Shown: positions 12,224 to 22,920, counted from the first letter of the stretch. The stretch: 64,000 nt of DNA from Botryotinia globosa (GCA_014898425.1 RCSZ01000008.1:1-64000); one strand, 5' to 3'. Program-made: numbers and translations. Notes: generated by a model not told the origin, from the sequence alone.

Positions 12224-14280
12224 CTAACTAAAGATTTTGTCCACATAAACATGCCACCTTGTCTTCGGAGGTCTTTCAACGTAATTCCTCGTATACTCTT
12301 CAATTTCTTCCACCTCATGAGTTCTCAATATCACCTCATGTGGTTTCAACCATTTTGTTTTCTTTACAAATTTCCATCCGACAAAAATAATTGGAAAGAC
12401 GCCAACCATTGCATAGGAGAAGAGGAAAGTTGGAACATCCCACGCACCTGTCACAATGTTAGTTCCTTCAATCCCAACGGCCAAAAAGAGTCCTATCAGG
12501 CTGGGGGAGATGATGTCAGAGAGTGGGGACATGTTCGACTTACCAGGTAGGAAAACCGTATATCCACCGACAAAAGTCATGATAAAACATCCTGTCAATG
12601 CATAATATGCACTGAATGGTTGCCAAAAACTTGTGTGTGGTAAATTATTTCTATCAAGTCCTTGCGCGTCACATGCTTTCTTCCACTACATCAAGTCAGT
12701 ATTGCTCGCATAGCGACTCTGAGAATTCGTCAGTTTCACTTACACATATAAAGGTATAGGCCATAACGCTGAAATTTATCAATTGACTTGCAGTAACCAA
12801 ATTAACAAACCATTGGAGTACTACCGCTGCATTATTTGATACTTGCAAAAAGCTCAATAATGCAACGGCCAATGTAGCACAAACACAATAGATTGGCACG
12901 CCTTCTTTTGTGCACTTGGTGAGGAATTTTGGAGCTTTTCCTTCGAGCGCAAGACCGAAAAGTGATCTTGATGCACAATAAACATAAGAGTTGCCCGCCG
13001 AGAAAGCAGCTCCAAGAACCATGGCGTTAACGATGTCCGGGAGAATTCTGATTTGAAGTCGATTCATGGCGACTACATAAGGACTAGCTGCTGCTCCGGG
13101 TAGACCATTTGTAAATGCATCTTTGAGTTCTTGATCATTGTATGGAACCAAGATTCCCACAGCCAAACTTCCCAGAACAAAAAATGCGGTAAGCCGATAG
13201 AAGACCCCATTAAATGCCCTAGGCATAACAACTCTAGGATTTTGGGCTTCGCCGGCTGCCATTGAGACATAATCCGGACCGGCAATAGTGAATGAGGCTT
13301 GAATGAGACATTGCAAGAATCCCAGGAAGCGACCAAGAGATCCTGTTTTATAAAGTTCGGTGAAAGCTCCCGGATTGGACCAAAATCGGAACCCAAATCG
13401 ATCATGAAGTGGATTTCCACCCAGCATCGTGATGAAAGTGAATATGATCAGACCAACAATCAAAAGAACTTTCCCCATGGCGAGGTAAAATTCTGATTCT
13501 CCATACCATCTGACTGCAAATAGATTGATAAAACTATAATAGGGGTTGTCAATAGTTTGAGCAGAAGAATAAAATTCAAAATAGCATACCCGTAAAGAAC
13601 TATAACAATAGCAATGATTCCACCAGCAGGAACTGCATCACTCCAATAATGAATGATGATGTTACAAGCTACAATTTCGAATGGAACAAGAGCGGCTTCA
13701 AAGATAAAGAAGTTGTATCCTGCAGCAACTCCGAATGCTTCATCGACATACCGGCCAGCGAATCGTATGAATGGAGATGAAATTGGTAGATACGTAACCA
13801 TTTCTGCCATACACTAAAGTTTTCACAATCAGGACGGTGAATAATGACCGAGAGGAAATACTTACATTCGTGACCGCCAAAATGAAAGTGCACCTGTCAT
13901 TTCAATATATTAGACGATCATTCCATTTCTCCATACTCGACAATGGTCTGAGAAAAAAAGTATACAAACCAAATAGTGAAGGCCAAGAATAAACTTCCCG
14001 GCCCTCCGTTTATTAATCCATGGCCAATTTGAACATAAAGAGCAGTTCCAATTGTCCCTCCAATACCGATCAATTGAATGTGTCTTGGTCTTAATTGCCG
14101 ATGGGTAGAATCATGTGTCTGGTTAATGGATGTGGTTTCGTCATGAAAAGGTGGAGAGAAGGTATCAAGTACTTCTTCTTCATGCTTCTCTTTCAGATAC
14201 CCATCATTTGCAGGTTGTCTATATGAAGCAATACTTTCATGATTGAGTAGATGAGGTGCTTCAATACCAGAAGAAGACAT
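12224..14280 (-). CDS. amino-acid permease (YAT/AAP family), 572 aa
   Basis: A proton-coupled plasma-membrane amino-acid transporter of the fungal YAT family. Exons: 14280-13970, 13893-13866 (28 nt), 13813-13590, 13533-12744, 12685-12544, 12447-12224; sum 1719 nt, phases consistent. After a hydrophilic N-terminus of about 60 residues comes RQLRPRHIQLIGIGGTIGTA (61-80), the family's first-helix signature. Later come MVTYLPISSPFIRFAGRYVD, FAVRWYGESEF and a GPDYVSMAAGEAQNPR segment, with about 12 hydrophobic helices overall. The last intron (12543-12448) is 96 nt, a multiple of three, and has no stop, so a retained form would add 32 residues between helices. Substrate range cannot be told; family confidence is high. 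Confidence 0.93.
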
Positions 14281-15423
14281 GATATTAACGATGATAATTA
14301 GGGAAGAAAATAGAAGAAAATATTTTTTTTATCTCTCAATTCAATGTATTGTCAGCGGGCAAGAAGAGCCAGCCAACTAACGGTTAGTTACACCAATACA
14401 GTTCGTCCGTGCCCGCACTAAGACATCGACATCGACATGGGCAACAGTGAATGACAAGGAAGAGAAATCCCCTTCCTCCCGCAAATCTTAGAAGGGGTAG
14501 GTGACATGCCATTTGGAAAATGGGATTTCTAATGAGACGAGTGAGGCTCGAGAATAAGGCAGAAAACATTTCACATGGCAATAGATTAAGCCCTTGGCTG
14601 TTCTACGCCCACTGTGATCTTCATGTCTGCGGTGCAACCTTTGAACAATCATAAGGTTGCAATCATGGCTCGGCCATCCCGTACCAGCACCCATGGACCA
14701 TTGACCGTGGTCTATGATTGATATGGTACTTTGTAGTTAGGTAGGTACCGGTATGTGCGTGCGTGAGCCTTGAGGCAGCTTGAAAAGAGCTAATATGAAT
14801 AGATGACGAAAACGTTTGGTGTCTCTCCAATTATGACTTTCTCATTGGCCGCGCATACCATGTAGGTAAGGTAGGTCAATCCAGGTTAATGAAGAGGTTT
14901 TTACCAGGGCGGAAAGAGCCTCGGTTTAAGGTTTGGAAGGTTCCAAGCTGGAGGTTCCAGGTTCGTGACAATTCCTCAAGCCACAATTGCACCGCCGCAT
15001 TAAACGTGGCAAAGATGATTACATAGCGGGCTCTCCAGCTGCCACCACCAGGGCATACCTACCTAGGTAGCATGAACAAACTTCTTTCGTGAAGAGAAAG
15101 ACGAACAAGATTTTCAGGCTCACCAAATGCCATCGACACATTTCTATAGGCATATCATTCATTCGAACTCATTCATTCAGTATAATTTTACTAGTTTTGA
15201 GTAAGAGTAATGATAAACCCTTGCTCTACCTGTTTAATCCTATCTGTCTACTCTATAATACCACATAGCTTCATCTATTAAACCATTATTATTATTATAT
15301 CCATTTCGCACCTGCACGACTGGTTTGCTAATGCTACCGAATTTGATATCTCTATAGCTAAAGATCCTTAGATATCTGCTTTCAAATTCGAGTTCGAATC
15401 TGGGCTCCGCTCGCAGACTTCTT
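14281..15423. promoter_or_regulatory. Permease upstream region
   Basis: A gene-free 1.1 kb between the permease start and the 3' end of the UbiX-like pseudogene. It should contain the permease promoter. Palindromic CCTAGG-centred motifs appear near 15055-15070, and related GGTAGGT words near 14740 and 14865. No open frame is convincing. Confidence 0.5.
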
Positions 15424-16029
15424 CTACTTGGACATTGGAGGCCCGTTCCATCTTTTAAAATCTCCAGTGTCAAGCCCGAAAAGATCTAAGCAACGCCCTA
15501 CCATTTGATCAACTAGATCATCTATCGAACTGGGTCTTGTATTAAATGCCGGCGTCTGCGGACAAATGATCGCTCCAGCTCGGGTGACCGTCATCATGTT
15601 TTTCATATGAATCTCGCTCAACGGCGTTTCTCTGACTGCCAAGACTAACCTCCGTCTTTCATTTAGCATGACATCGGCAGCCCTGGAGATCAAATCTTCG
15701 CAATATCCGGAACTGATGGCCGCCAAAGTCTTCATGCTACACGGAATGATAATCATGCCATCAGCATGGAAAGAACCACTCGAAACTGGGGCGTCTTGAT
15801 CATGATTAGACCGTACATGATCAGCAAGAGCTTTGATATTTGCAGGCGTATAATCCGTCTCATATTTTATAGTAGCCAAAGCTCAGTGACTGAGGACAAG
15901 GTGTGTTTCGACATTTAGACGTCGTAGCGCTATAAGGACTTTGATTCCGAGACAAGCACCAGTGGAGCTAGTCATCGTAACCATAATACGTTTGCGAGGA
16001 GTCGAAGGGTTGATAGCGTCATTCATCAT
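15424..16029 (-). pseudogene. PAD1: UbiX/PAD1-like flavin prenyltransferase with an in-frame stop
   Basis: The family makes the prenylated FMN cofactor used by UbiD/Fdc1 aromatic-acid decarboxylases. The single-exon frame from ATG at 16029 to TAG at 15424 is 201 codons plus stop, the usual family length. Conserved pieces are visible in order: MVTMTSSTGACLG (flavin phosphate loop), YETDYTPANI, GSFHADGMIIIPCSMKTLAA, RRRLVLAVRETPL, and a GRCLDLFGL tail. Codon 49 is TGA (15885-15883) where relatives have the Trp of a KWAEATIKYETD-like stretch. The reading frame is otherwise undamaged, so this is a recent nonsense change, a recoded stop, or a sequencing error. It is transcribed in the same direction as the truncated regulator upstream. 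Confidence 0.85.
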
Positions 16030-16164
16030 TGTTTAAGAAAGAACGTTGTCTTTGTGAAGAAAAAAGATTATAGGAAGGTGTGGCGTGCAAAAAAGAAGTT
16101 TGATGAATGATGTATTATTTCCGTCCACGACTATAAGATCTTTAAATATTTATCATGAAATTGA

Positions 16165-17394
16165 TCATGACGCATAAAGTTTGAAGCTTTTGAAGTTATG
16201 CGGGAGCCGCTCCGAATCGCGCCGAAGTCCCCCGAATTGTTGCCATCCCACAAAATGCTTTACGTGAGGTTGGGAGAATATCGATACAAGCCGATTGATT
16301 TTGTAATCTTTCCTAGTCTGTGAAATTTGCAAGTCATCATTTAACCCTCTTACCCTCATATCATTCTACAATACGTTGCCAATGACCAATAAAGTTTGAA
16401 CACTTGATGGCGATGGCGTGAGTAGGAATTTCGCAATCCGGAGGCATTGGAAAGAATAACGTATATAATTCTGGGAGGCGGTTTGTCTTTCTTGGACGTT
16501 ATCGTTGCAACACTGTTCGCCGGAAGCTAACACTGCAAAAAGAAGTGCATGCCAAGACATAGAATTTTGGGATTCAAGGTTTTGGTAATCACCACTGTTC
16601 TGGATTATAGATCTTTGCCTGCGCTTAATAGCACGCTTCTCAAGAAACAAGCATATTTCAGCTTCAAAGGCTTGGATGTCAGTGACAATCGGAGAAAAGG
16701 CATGGGGCTGGGCGCAGAATATCTCAAATAAGTGGATTATTTTCCGATCAGGAGGCAATGCACCGTCTAGAGCCGTTGCCGAGGTTTCTGTCGTCATTTG
16801 TATGGTGGGTAGAAAAGGATAACTTGCTTTCGCATCTTTCAACCCAAGAATAGGCATAATAGCATCTTCTACCGTCTTGCTCAAAGAGTCATGGTCTTCC
16901 GACTGTCCGTTTCTGATAAAAGCCGGGATAGAGTTTATGCCTATGAAAGACTCATGTTGGTCAGAAACATCGCTATTTCTGTCGGGCAAAGCCTCAAAAT
17001 TCCGTGGCAGAGATGACGTGGAAGCATTGATTCCAGATGAAGAGCAATTTTCCAAAGATTCTCGATTAATTTCAGATAGTGTCAAGGATTCTGGCTGGGC
17101 TTTCTGAGGTAGTGCAGCAGAGTCATCATATCTTTGGTTTTGGGCAGAATGATCTATGGAAGACCGTCGACGTGAAGTTGCGACAGCATTGTGCGAACTA
17201 GATTCGCAGGCGACAGTCTCTGCAAACGAGCACAGCTCTGAATACCCTCGGATGGAACAGTTCTTACAGGGGTGACAGCGATCGCATTTTACTTTTCTTG
17301 TGCGACAAGGATAACAACTGGTTTTGTTGTTTTTCTTTCTCCGTTGCTGGAGTACACATCGAAACTCTACATCGGATTGATTTGACGTGAGCAT
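16165..17394 (-). pseudogene. Truncated Zn2Cys6 transcription factor
   Basis: The open part is 17394-16366 (342 aa). A full binuclear zinc cluster, SCYPCRTRKVKCDRCHPCKN followed by a CSIRGYSELC segment, lies at residues about 26-56. The start of the middle homology region follows (IIHLFEIFCAQPHAFSPIV, then LLVIGNVL). TAG at 16368-16366 interrupts it where relatives continue with 'QNDMNP..AW' into the fungal-specific factor domain; here the bases after the stop still read NDM. Beyond that only about 200 bp remain before the next gene, with no recognisable activator half. The factor would bind DNA but lack most of its regulatory domain. Its position between the UbiX-like and decarboxylase genes suggests it was their pathway regulator (inference). 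The alternative is a genuinely short regulator with a few C-terminal residues lost. Confidence 0.75.
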
Positions 17395-18422
17395 GTTGCG
17401 AGAATATACAAGAGACTGGGAAGAATGATGTCTTCCAAAAGAGTATACCGGTATATGATTTTCTTCGGAAGTCGTATCAAATCCCTATAGGAAAAGCGGT
17501 TTGTTTACATGTTTCAACGGTGAGACTAAATCGAAACGTCGTTCAATCTGATCCCGTGATATTACTTAAGGTTACTACTTATCAGATGTCATATGAGAGA
17601 TGCATTAACTTATATAGGTAGACAGTCAGGAATGTCAGAACTCATAGTTTGATATTTGTCATGGATACAAGATAAAATATTTACTACCTAGTACCTAGTT
17701 AATTAATCGCAGTCGCAAGAGTTGAAAGATTCTCGGCCTGATATCTATTCTGGAGCAACTTAGACCAGCCCAGCACGTGCCCAGCTACTACGACGGCTCG
17801 GACCATGTTTGTTCAGTGATATTGTTTGATTAAATAAATTCAAATCTTTTGTAATACTAATGTGAAAGTATTGCTATTCGAGGAGACAATATAATGGGGT
17901 AAGTATACTCTACAGTTCTACAAGGCAACGACTGAGAACCTGAATAATAAGATATTGTAGAAAGTAATTTGGAAGGATATCAGTAAGCGATTCATTCGAC
18001 ACAAGAAGGATTTAAGTATATTGAGGGGAAAGAGTAAAGTGGAATGCTTGATGGAAGGAATGTTGAAGGATACCTGATTGCTTGTATGCGAAAATCTGAT
18101 AGGAATTGTTATTGAGGTCTAAGAAATCAGGTTTGAAGAGGGTCGACCCTAGTGAATCCGACCATCCAGACTTGCGTGCGTCAACGTAAAGCTTCGGAAG
18201 TAGTGAAATATGGTCAATGACATGATGTAAACCATTGACAAGTTAGATCAAGTTGAATCTTATCGAAATCTATATAAAAGCTCAATAGGCCTCCCATCTT
18301 CGTTCCAATCATTATCAAACAACCATCTCAAAGATGTGATCATCACATCACATCACATCAAGTCAAATCACTCAAAAAACCTCAATTATCTTTGTTAAGA
18401 AAACTCCAGAAGTACCATCAAT
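17395..18422. promoter_or_regulatory. Divergent promoter region, regulator / decarboxylase
   Basis: About 1 kb between the divergently oriented regulator and decarboxylase genes. No open frame is seen. A CATCA-type tandem repeat (about 18341-18365) sits just before the decarboxylase coding region. A TATATAAAAG box at about 18270 fits a core promoter for the decarboxylase. Confidence 0.5.
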
Positions 18423-19484
18423 ACGCTCGGTAAAATCTCCCTCGAAGAAGCCTACGAGATCCCCAACTTGGCAGATCAATCTCGTGACCAGGCTGCCATG
18501 TATATCGCCCCGAAGGACCTCGATTGTTACATGCGCCAAATCAAATCCATCACTGGTGAACGTGTCAAGGTCTCTGACGCCAGTGGAATCGGTTATACCA
18601 TCGTTTCTTTGGCCATCCCCGGTATTCAAGGAATCACAGACCCAACTAAGGCCGAGAAACATGCCACTGAATGCAACAACTACATCGCCAATGAGATCAA
18701 AGACCACCGAGATCGACTTGGAGCTTTCGCATGCCTTTCAATGCACAACTCTGAACAAGCCGCCGCAGAGTTGGAACGATGTGTCAAGGACTTTGGATTT
18801 CACGGTGCTCTCGTCAACGATTTTCAACATGCTGGTCCTGAGGGAGAGACCTACCTCTATTACGATCAACCTGCTTACGACGTTTTCTGGAAGAAATGCG
18901 TAGAGCTTGATGTTCCACATTACATTCATCCTGCCACACAAACTGGATCCATGTACGAGAAGCAATTTGCTCAACGCAAATATCTCATTGGCCCACCACT
19001 TAGTTTCACTAATGCCGTTTCCCTTCATGTTCTGGGACTCATCAGTAATGGTGTCTTGGATCGTTTCCCAAAACTCAAACTCATCATTTGTCACTTGGGC
19101 GAGCATATTCCTTTCGATTTTTGGAGGATTAATCATTGATTTGAGGACGTCGAAAAGCGTCTCGCCGAGAAGAATGGTGACATTCCTTGGAAGAAGACTA
19201 TCGTTGATTATTTCAAGACAAACATCTGGGTCACTACCTCCGGTCATTTCTCGACCCCTACTCTCAAGTATGTTTGTGAGTATTTAGGTCCCGAGAGATT
19301 GCTATTCAGTGTTGATTATCCATATGAGACAATTGAGAATAGATGTGGGTGGTGGGACAGAGATGCAGAAAACATCAAGAAGGCGCTTGGTGGCCGAAAA
19401 GCATATGAGGATGTTGGAAGGGAGAATGCGAAGAAGTTGTTGAGACTCGGAAAGTACCATGATTCGGAAGCTGTGGTCGAGTAA
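18423..19484 (+). pseudogene. Salicylate / 2,3-dihydroxybenzoate-type decarboxylase (amidohydrolase family), start lost and in-frame TGA
   Basis: Family members are metal-dependent, non-oxidative decarboxylases of hydroxybenzoates (amidohydrolase_2 fold, near ACMSD). The frame covers 353 sense or expected codons. The opening LGKISLEEAYEIP (metal-ligand Glu in SLEEA), PHYIHPATQTG, KYLIGPPLSF, an ICHLGEHIPFDFWRI element and FSVDYPYE (metal-ligand Asp) follow family order, so length and active-site residues are intact. Two lesions are visible. The codon where relatives start with ATG is ACG (18423-18425), with no in-frame ATG between it and an upstream TAA. Codon 239 is TGA (19137-19139), replacing the Trp expected in RIxHWFE. 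The first internal ATG (18468) would drop the Glu ligand. It is divergent from the truncated regulator. Confidence 0.88.
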
Positions 19485-20102
19485 GGTCTAAGGCATCCAC
19501 CATTAGAAAGAAGTAGCCAAATACCTTTCTCAATATGTACTTATAGGCCAGATAGAACCAGTTTTCAGAAAATCAACCATACGTTCATTTGCCAAATTAA
19601 TCTCACCTCGAAATGCTTTTTGCGGACGCTCGATATGAGTTCAATCTATGTACTGACCAACCTTTCCACTGGAAAGGCACCTAATACTTACGTGAGAATT
19701 GCTGATTCAGCAACTTGACCTCATGAACTATGCAGGCCTCTGGGGATCGAATGCGTACTAGGTAACTACCTTTCTTTAAGCCACGAGCCTTACTGATCTT
19801 CCCGAAATTAGAATAATAAAGCCAAGCATATCTTGCAATTATGATCTTCACTCGTAGATAGGGACGGAACCTGTGGTTGTTATGTTCATTGGACAGAGGA
19901 GCAAAGCAAATGTCGATAATTTGAGGCACAGAATAATGAGTGGACGGGAGATAACACGTGAATGTATTGAAATATTGTAATGACAGTGAATGCCTGATGA
20001 GGGAAAGTAGCACGCAAACATTTGAAGTAACGAGGAAATGTAATGACAGGACGCATTGTGTACGGAATAATCGCACCCGAACACCTTCGACGATAATGAT
20101 TG
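19485..20102. other. Intergenic region, decarboxylase / dienelactone hydrolase (convergent)
   Basis: This 0.6 kb lies between two convergent 3' ends. Minus-strand open frames here are extensions past the hydrolase stop and show no conserved motif. Nothing else is seen. Confidence 0.5.
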
Positions 20103-21037
20103 TCAAGCAAACCATCTCTTGAACCAATCAATAGCCTGAGCCTCTGCCTTATTTGCACATTCCAACTCATCCGTATCGTCAGGATGTGTTCGAATAGCAA
20201 ATCCATGCTTTGCACCTCGAAGAATACTGACTTCAGAATTACCCTTGTGCTTCGCCTGGAGTATTTCCTTCATCTGATCAATTTGAGGAGCTTTCATGGC
20301 TGAATCATCGTCCCCGATTGATACACTGAGTGGAATTTTGACTGCTTCAATATCGTTTGGGATCTTGATATAAGAAGGATGGGCAGTGAATGCACAATTA
20401 ATCAATGGTTCAGGAGTGGTAGATTTGGCTTGCGATTGATGTCGTTGAACGCGCGATGACAAATCGTCTCGTACAAGAAGTATAGTATGTTTTCCACCCC
20501 AACAGAAACCCGCAACACCGATCTTGAGATTGTTCGTTGGAAAGGGGGGCTCGGATGACCGAAGAGCTTGAAAGAAGGAAACGACTTTAGGATGGGTGAT
20601 GGGAATTTTGGTCTTTGTTTTCCAAGGAATTGCGATAGTCATAGCTTGAAAAATATATATAGGTTTGAAGAAAATTGTCGTCAGCCAAGACGCAGGTTCC
20701 ATGATTTTATCAAATAGAGAAATAGCGCGAGGATTCATTGCATTGCCTGTGGATAAGTTAGGTTGTCTTGTAAGGTAGATGAAGCTGGAGCAAACGAACC
20801 ACCCATAAAGTCGGGACAATAAACCAAGAATCCGCCTATTTTGGCATAACGATCTGCCATTACTCTGTTGTTGACAAAATCCCAACCAAAAGCATCAGTA
20901 ATGATAACAACTATACCCTTTGGTACATTCCCATTTTCTGGCTCTGCAACATAAGTTGGGAGACCGTGAATCATAGTTTCTTTGCCAGTTGCAGTTGTCG
21001 TGATTAATCCACCTCGAAAGCAATCTGGGCACGACAT
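20103..21037 (-). CDS. dienelactone hydrolase family protein, 293 aa
   Basis: An alpha/beta hydrolase of the dienelactone hydrolase family, cytosolic, typically cleaving lactones or esters in aromatic-ring degradation. Two exons: 21037-20800 and 20746-20103 (882 nt in phase). The 53-bp intron has a GTTCGT donor and a CTAAC branch site. The catalytic triad is visible: Cys161 in GFCWGGK, Asp225/226 in the SIGDDDS turn and His260 in GAKHGF. The N-terminal MSCPDCFRGGL and VVIITDAFGW are typical of fungal members. Unlike the three neighbouring genes of the aromatic-acid module it has no lesion. It may act downstream of ring cleavage in the same pathway, or serve an unrelated role, which would explain its survival. 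Confidence 0.92.
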
Positions 21038-21745
21038 CTTTGAAGGGGGGTTGAATTGATTGATGAGAATTTTAGGAGATTCAAAGGGAGATTCAATTGA
21101 CTAAAGATGCCTATTTTGTGGACTTACTGAAGATATATAGATACCTGATAGTTGAGCATGTACTGATGGAAGGATAACAAGTCCCTTATCATGAACTGCA
21201 CCTTGGAGGTTCACCACCCATCCTTACGACGTAGCCAATCTGTGTCAGCTTACCTTGAATTCGAGACGCCACGGTGTGACTCATGTGGTTCAATTGTATC
21301 AAAAATTTCATCCAGAAAAGAGGTAAAGGGAGAGCATCGGCGAGTCCAATGTGGTTGTGAAGGGTCCAAACCGTGGAGAAAAGTCTCTAGGTCTTGCCGC
21401 TCGAAGACCTGTCGGCACAAGCGGTAGTGTTGTACATGGAGATGATCGCTGAGCTAATCTTTGCTCTTAAATGAAGCAATTTTGAACATCTGGAGATGGT
21501 TCAATTTGATACAGTACCATGGAACTATTTGTGTCATTTATGAGAAAGGCTGGAATGTGTCGTTCATTGTGGGAATAACCAAACATGATATCAAAATAAC
21601 TATCAAGCTGGAGAAAGTATTCCTAAAGACTAGTCCCGTGTAGCTCTAACCGTATTAGTTTTAGTGCGATACTTTTCATTCTAGCATGACGGACTGACCC
21701 TTCCATCTTTCATTCATCCTCGCCATCCTCTATTCCACTACAGTA
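21038..21745. promoter_or_regulatory. Hydrolase upstream region
   Basis: This holds the promoter of the dienelactone hydrolase, and after about 21200 ordinary intergenic DNA up to the first inverted-repeat element. Small open frames at 21191-21643 show no similarity I recognise. Confidence 0.5.
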
Positions 21746-22139
21746 CTAATAGTCGGCTCTTATAAGCGGCCTCCTAGTTCCTAGTCGGGGAAAGCGGTTG
21801 TCCCCGGAAAGCAGTTGTTCCCAAAAAACTTCGAAAATATTATAATAATTGAATTATATTAATTATAATCTTTATAAATTATATAATTATTAATAAAATA
21901 TTGATTCTTATTATTTATTTATTCTATTTATTATAATAAATAAAATTAAAGTTAAATGTAATAAATAATATTATTGAATTTAATAAGATTATAACAATTC
22001 AATAATATCAAATCTATTATTCTTTTTTTCAAAATTGAATAAAATATATATTAAGATTTTTTGAGGACAACCGCTTTCCGGGGACAACCGCTTTCCCCGA
22101 CTAGGAACTAGAAGGCCGCTTATAAGAGCCGACTATTAG
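21746..22139. mobile_element. Inverted-repeat (MITE-like) element 1, RIP-marked
   Basis: The left arm starts CTAATAGTCGGCTCTTATAA (21746) and the right arm ends with its inverse complement at 22139. The arms match over roughly 80 bp with only a few C/T or G/A differences. Each arm contains a tandem duplication of a GGAAAGCGGTTGTCC-like word. The core of about 230 bp is almost pure A/T. Size (394 bp), long terminal inverted repeats and no coding capacity fit a non-autonomous DNA element or a foldback element. The differences are all transitions, as expected of RIP. No clear target-site duplication was found. Confidence 0.82.
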
Positions 22140-22141
22140 AA

Positions 22142-22588
22142 CACAGCTGTTCGTCGAACACCAAAATCGCACCAAAACTCATATAAATTATTAATAAATT
22201 TTTCTATAAGATTATAATTTTTATATAATGAATTTTATATTAATCTTTTTAATTTTAATTATATTTTTATAATAACAAGATTATTTATTTTTAAAAAATT
22301 TATTGATTATAAAATCTATATAAAAAGTTAGTATAAATTTGAAATATTGAAATTTACTAATAAAATAAGCGAAAATTAAGAACTTTTTTATTATTAATTT
22401 AATCTTATAAATAATAATATTTATATATTTTTAAATTATAATAAATATTATAATTAAATTCTTTAATATATGATAAAAATATTAAAGAAAATTTAATTTA
22501 ATATAATGATTTTTAATATTTTTTTTTTTTATAAATAGAGCAAAATGACTATTTTTGATGTGATTTTGGTGTTCGACGAATAGTTGTG
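22142..22588. mobile_element. Inverted-repeat (MITE-like) element 2, RIP-marked
   Basis: It abuts element 1 with 2 bp between them. The left arm begins CACAGCTGTTCGTCGAACAC (22142). The right arm, read on the other strand, begins CACAACTATTCGTCGAACAC and ends at 22588. Arms of about 36 bp differ only by transitions (G/A, C/T). The roughly 370-bp core is AT-rich and non-coding. This is a different repeat family from element 1. Its right end lies about 330 bp upstream of the Zn2Cys6 regulator start. Confidence 0.82.
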
Positions 22589-22920
22589 CACGGATAATAC
22601 GACTAGAATCGTAAAATCACGTGACTGAGACTACGACCTTCATGATTCTCCCCCATTACCCGGATCATCTTTCTGTGGAGTAAAGGAAGAATATCAAAAA
22701 TTTAATATTTCATAATTTCTCATAACATACATCTTATACATCAAGAATTCCATTGATATATTATATAGGGCTGTTATCAGCACAATCTCACCTCCCCTTT
22801 ACCAACTAATATTCCGTATGATCCGAGTCTTGGCATATCATTATCCCATCAACCTTTCTTCTTACCTCTCACCTACCCACTCTTACTCTCTCTCCGAATC
22901 CCATTTCTCCATCTCTATCC
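22589..22920 (+). promoter_or_regulatory. Promoter and leader of the intact Zn2Cys6 regulator
   Basis: About 330 bp between element 2 and the ATG at 22921. The last 130 bp are pyrimidine-rich (many TCTC/CTTAC words), typical of fungal leaders. An upstream ATG at 22818 opens a short frame that overlaps the main start in another frame, so it could act as an inhibitory uORF. Confidence 0.55.

Noticed and set aside
15883..19139. RIP as the cause of the two TGA lesions
   Set aside because: RIP changes CpA to TpA, which would turn TGG (CCA on the other strand) into TAG. TGA requires a change at a CpC, so ordinary mutation fits better.
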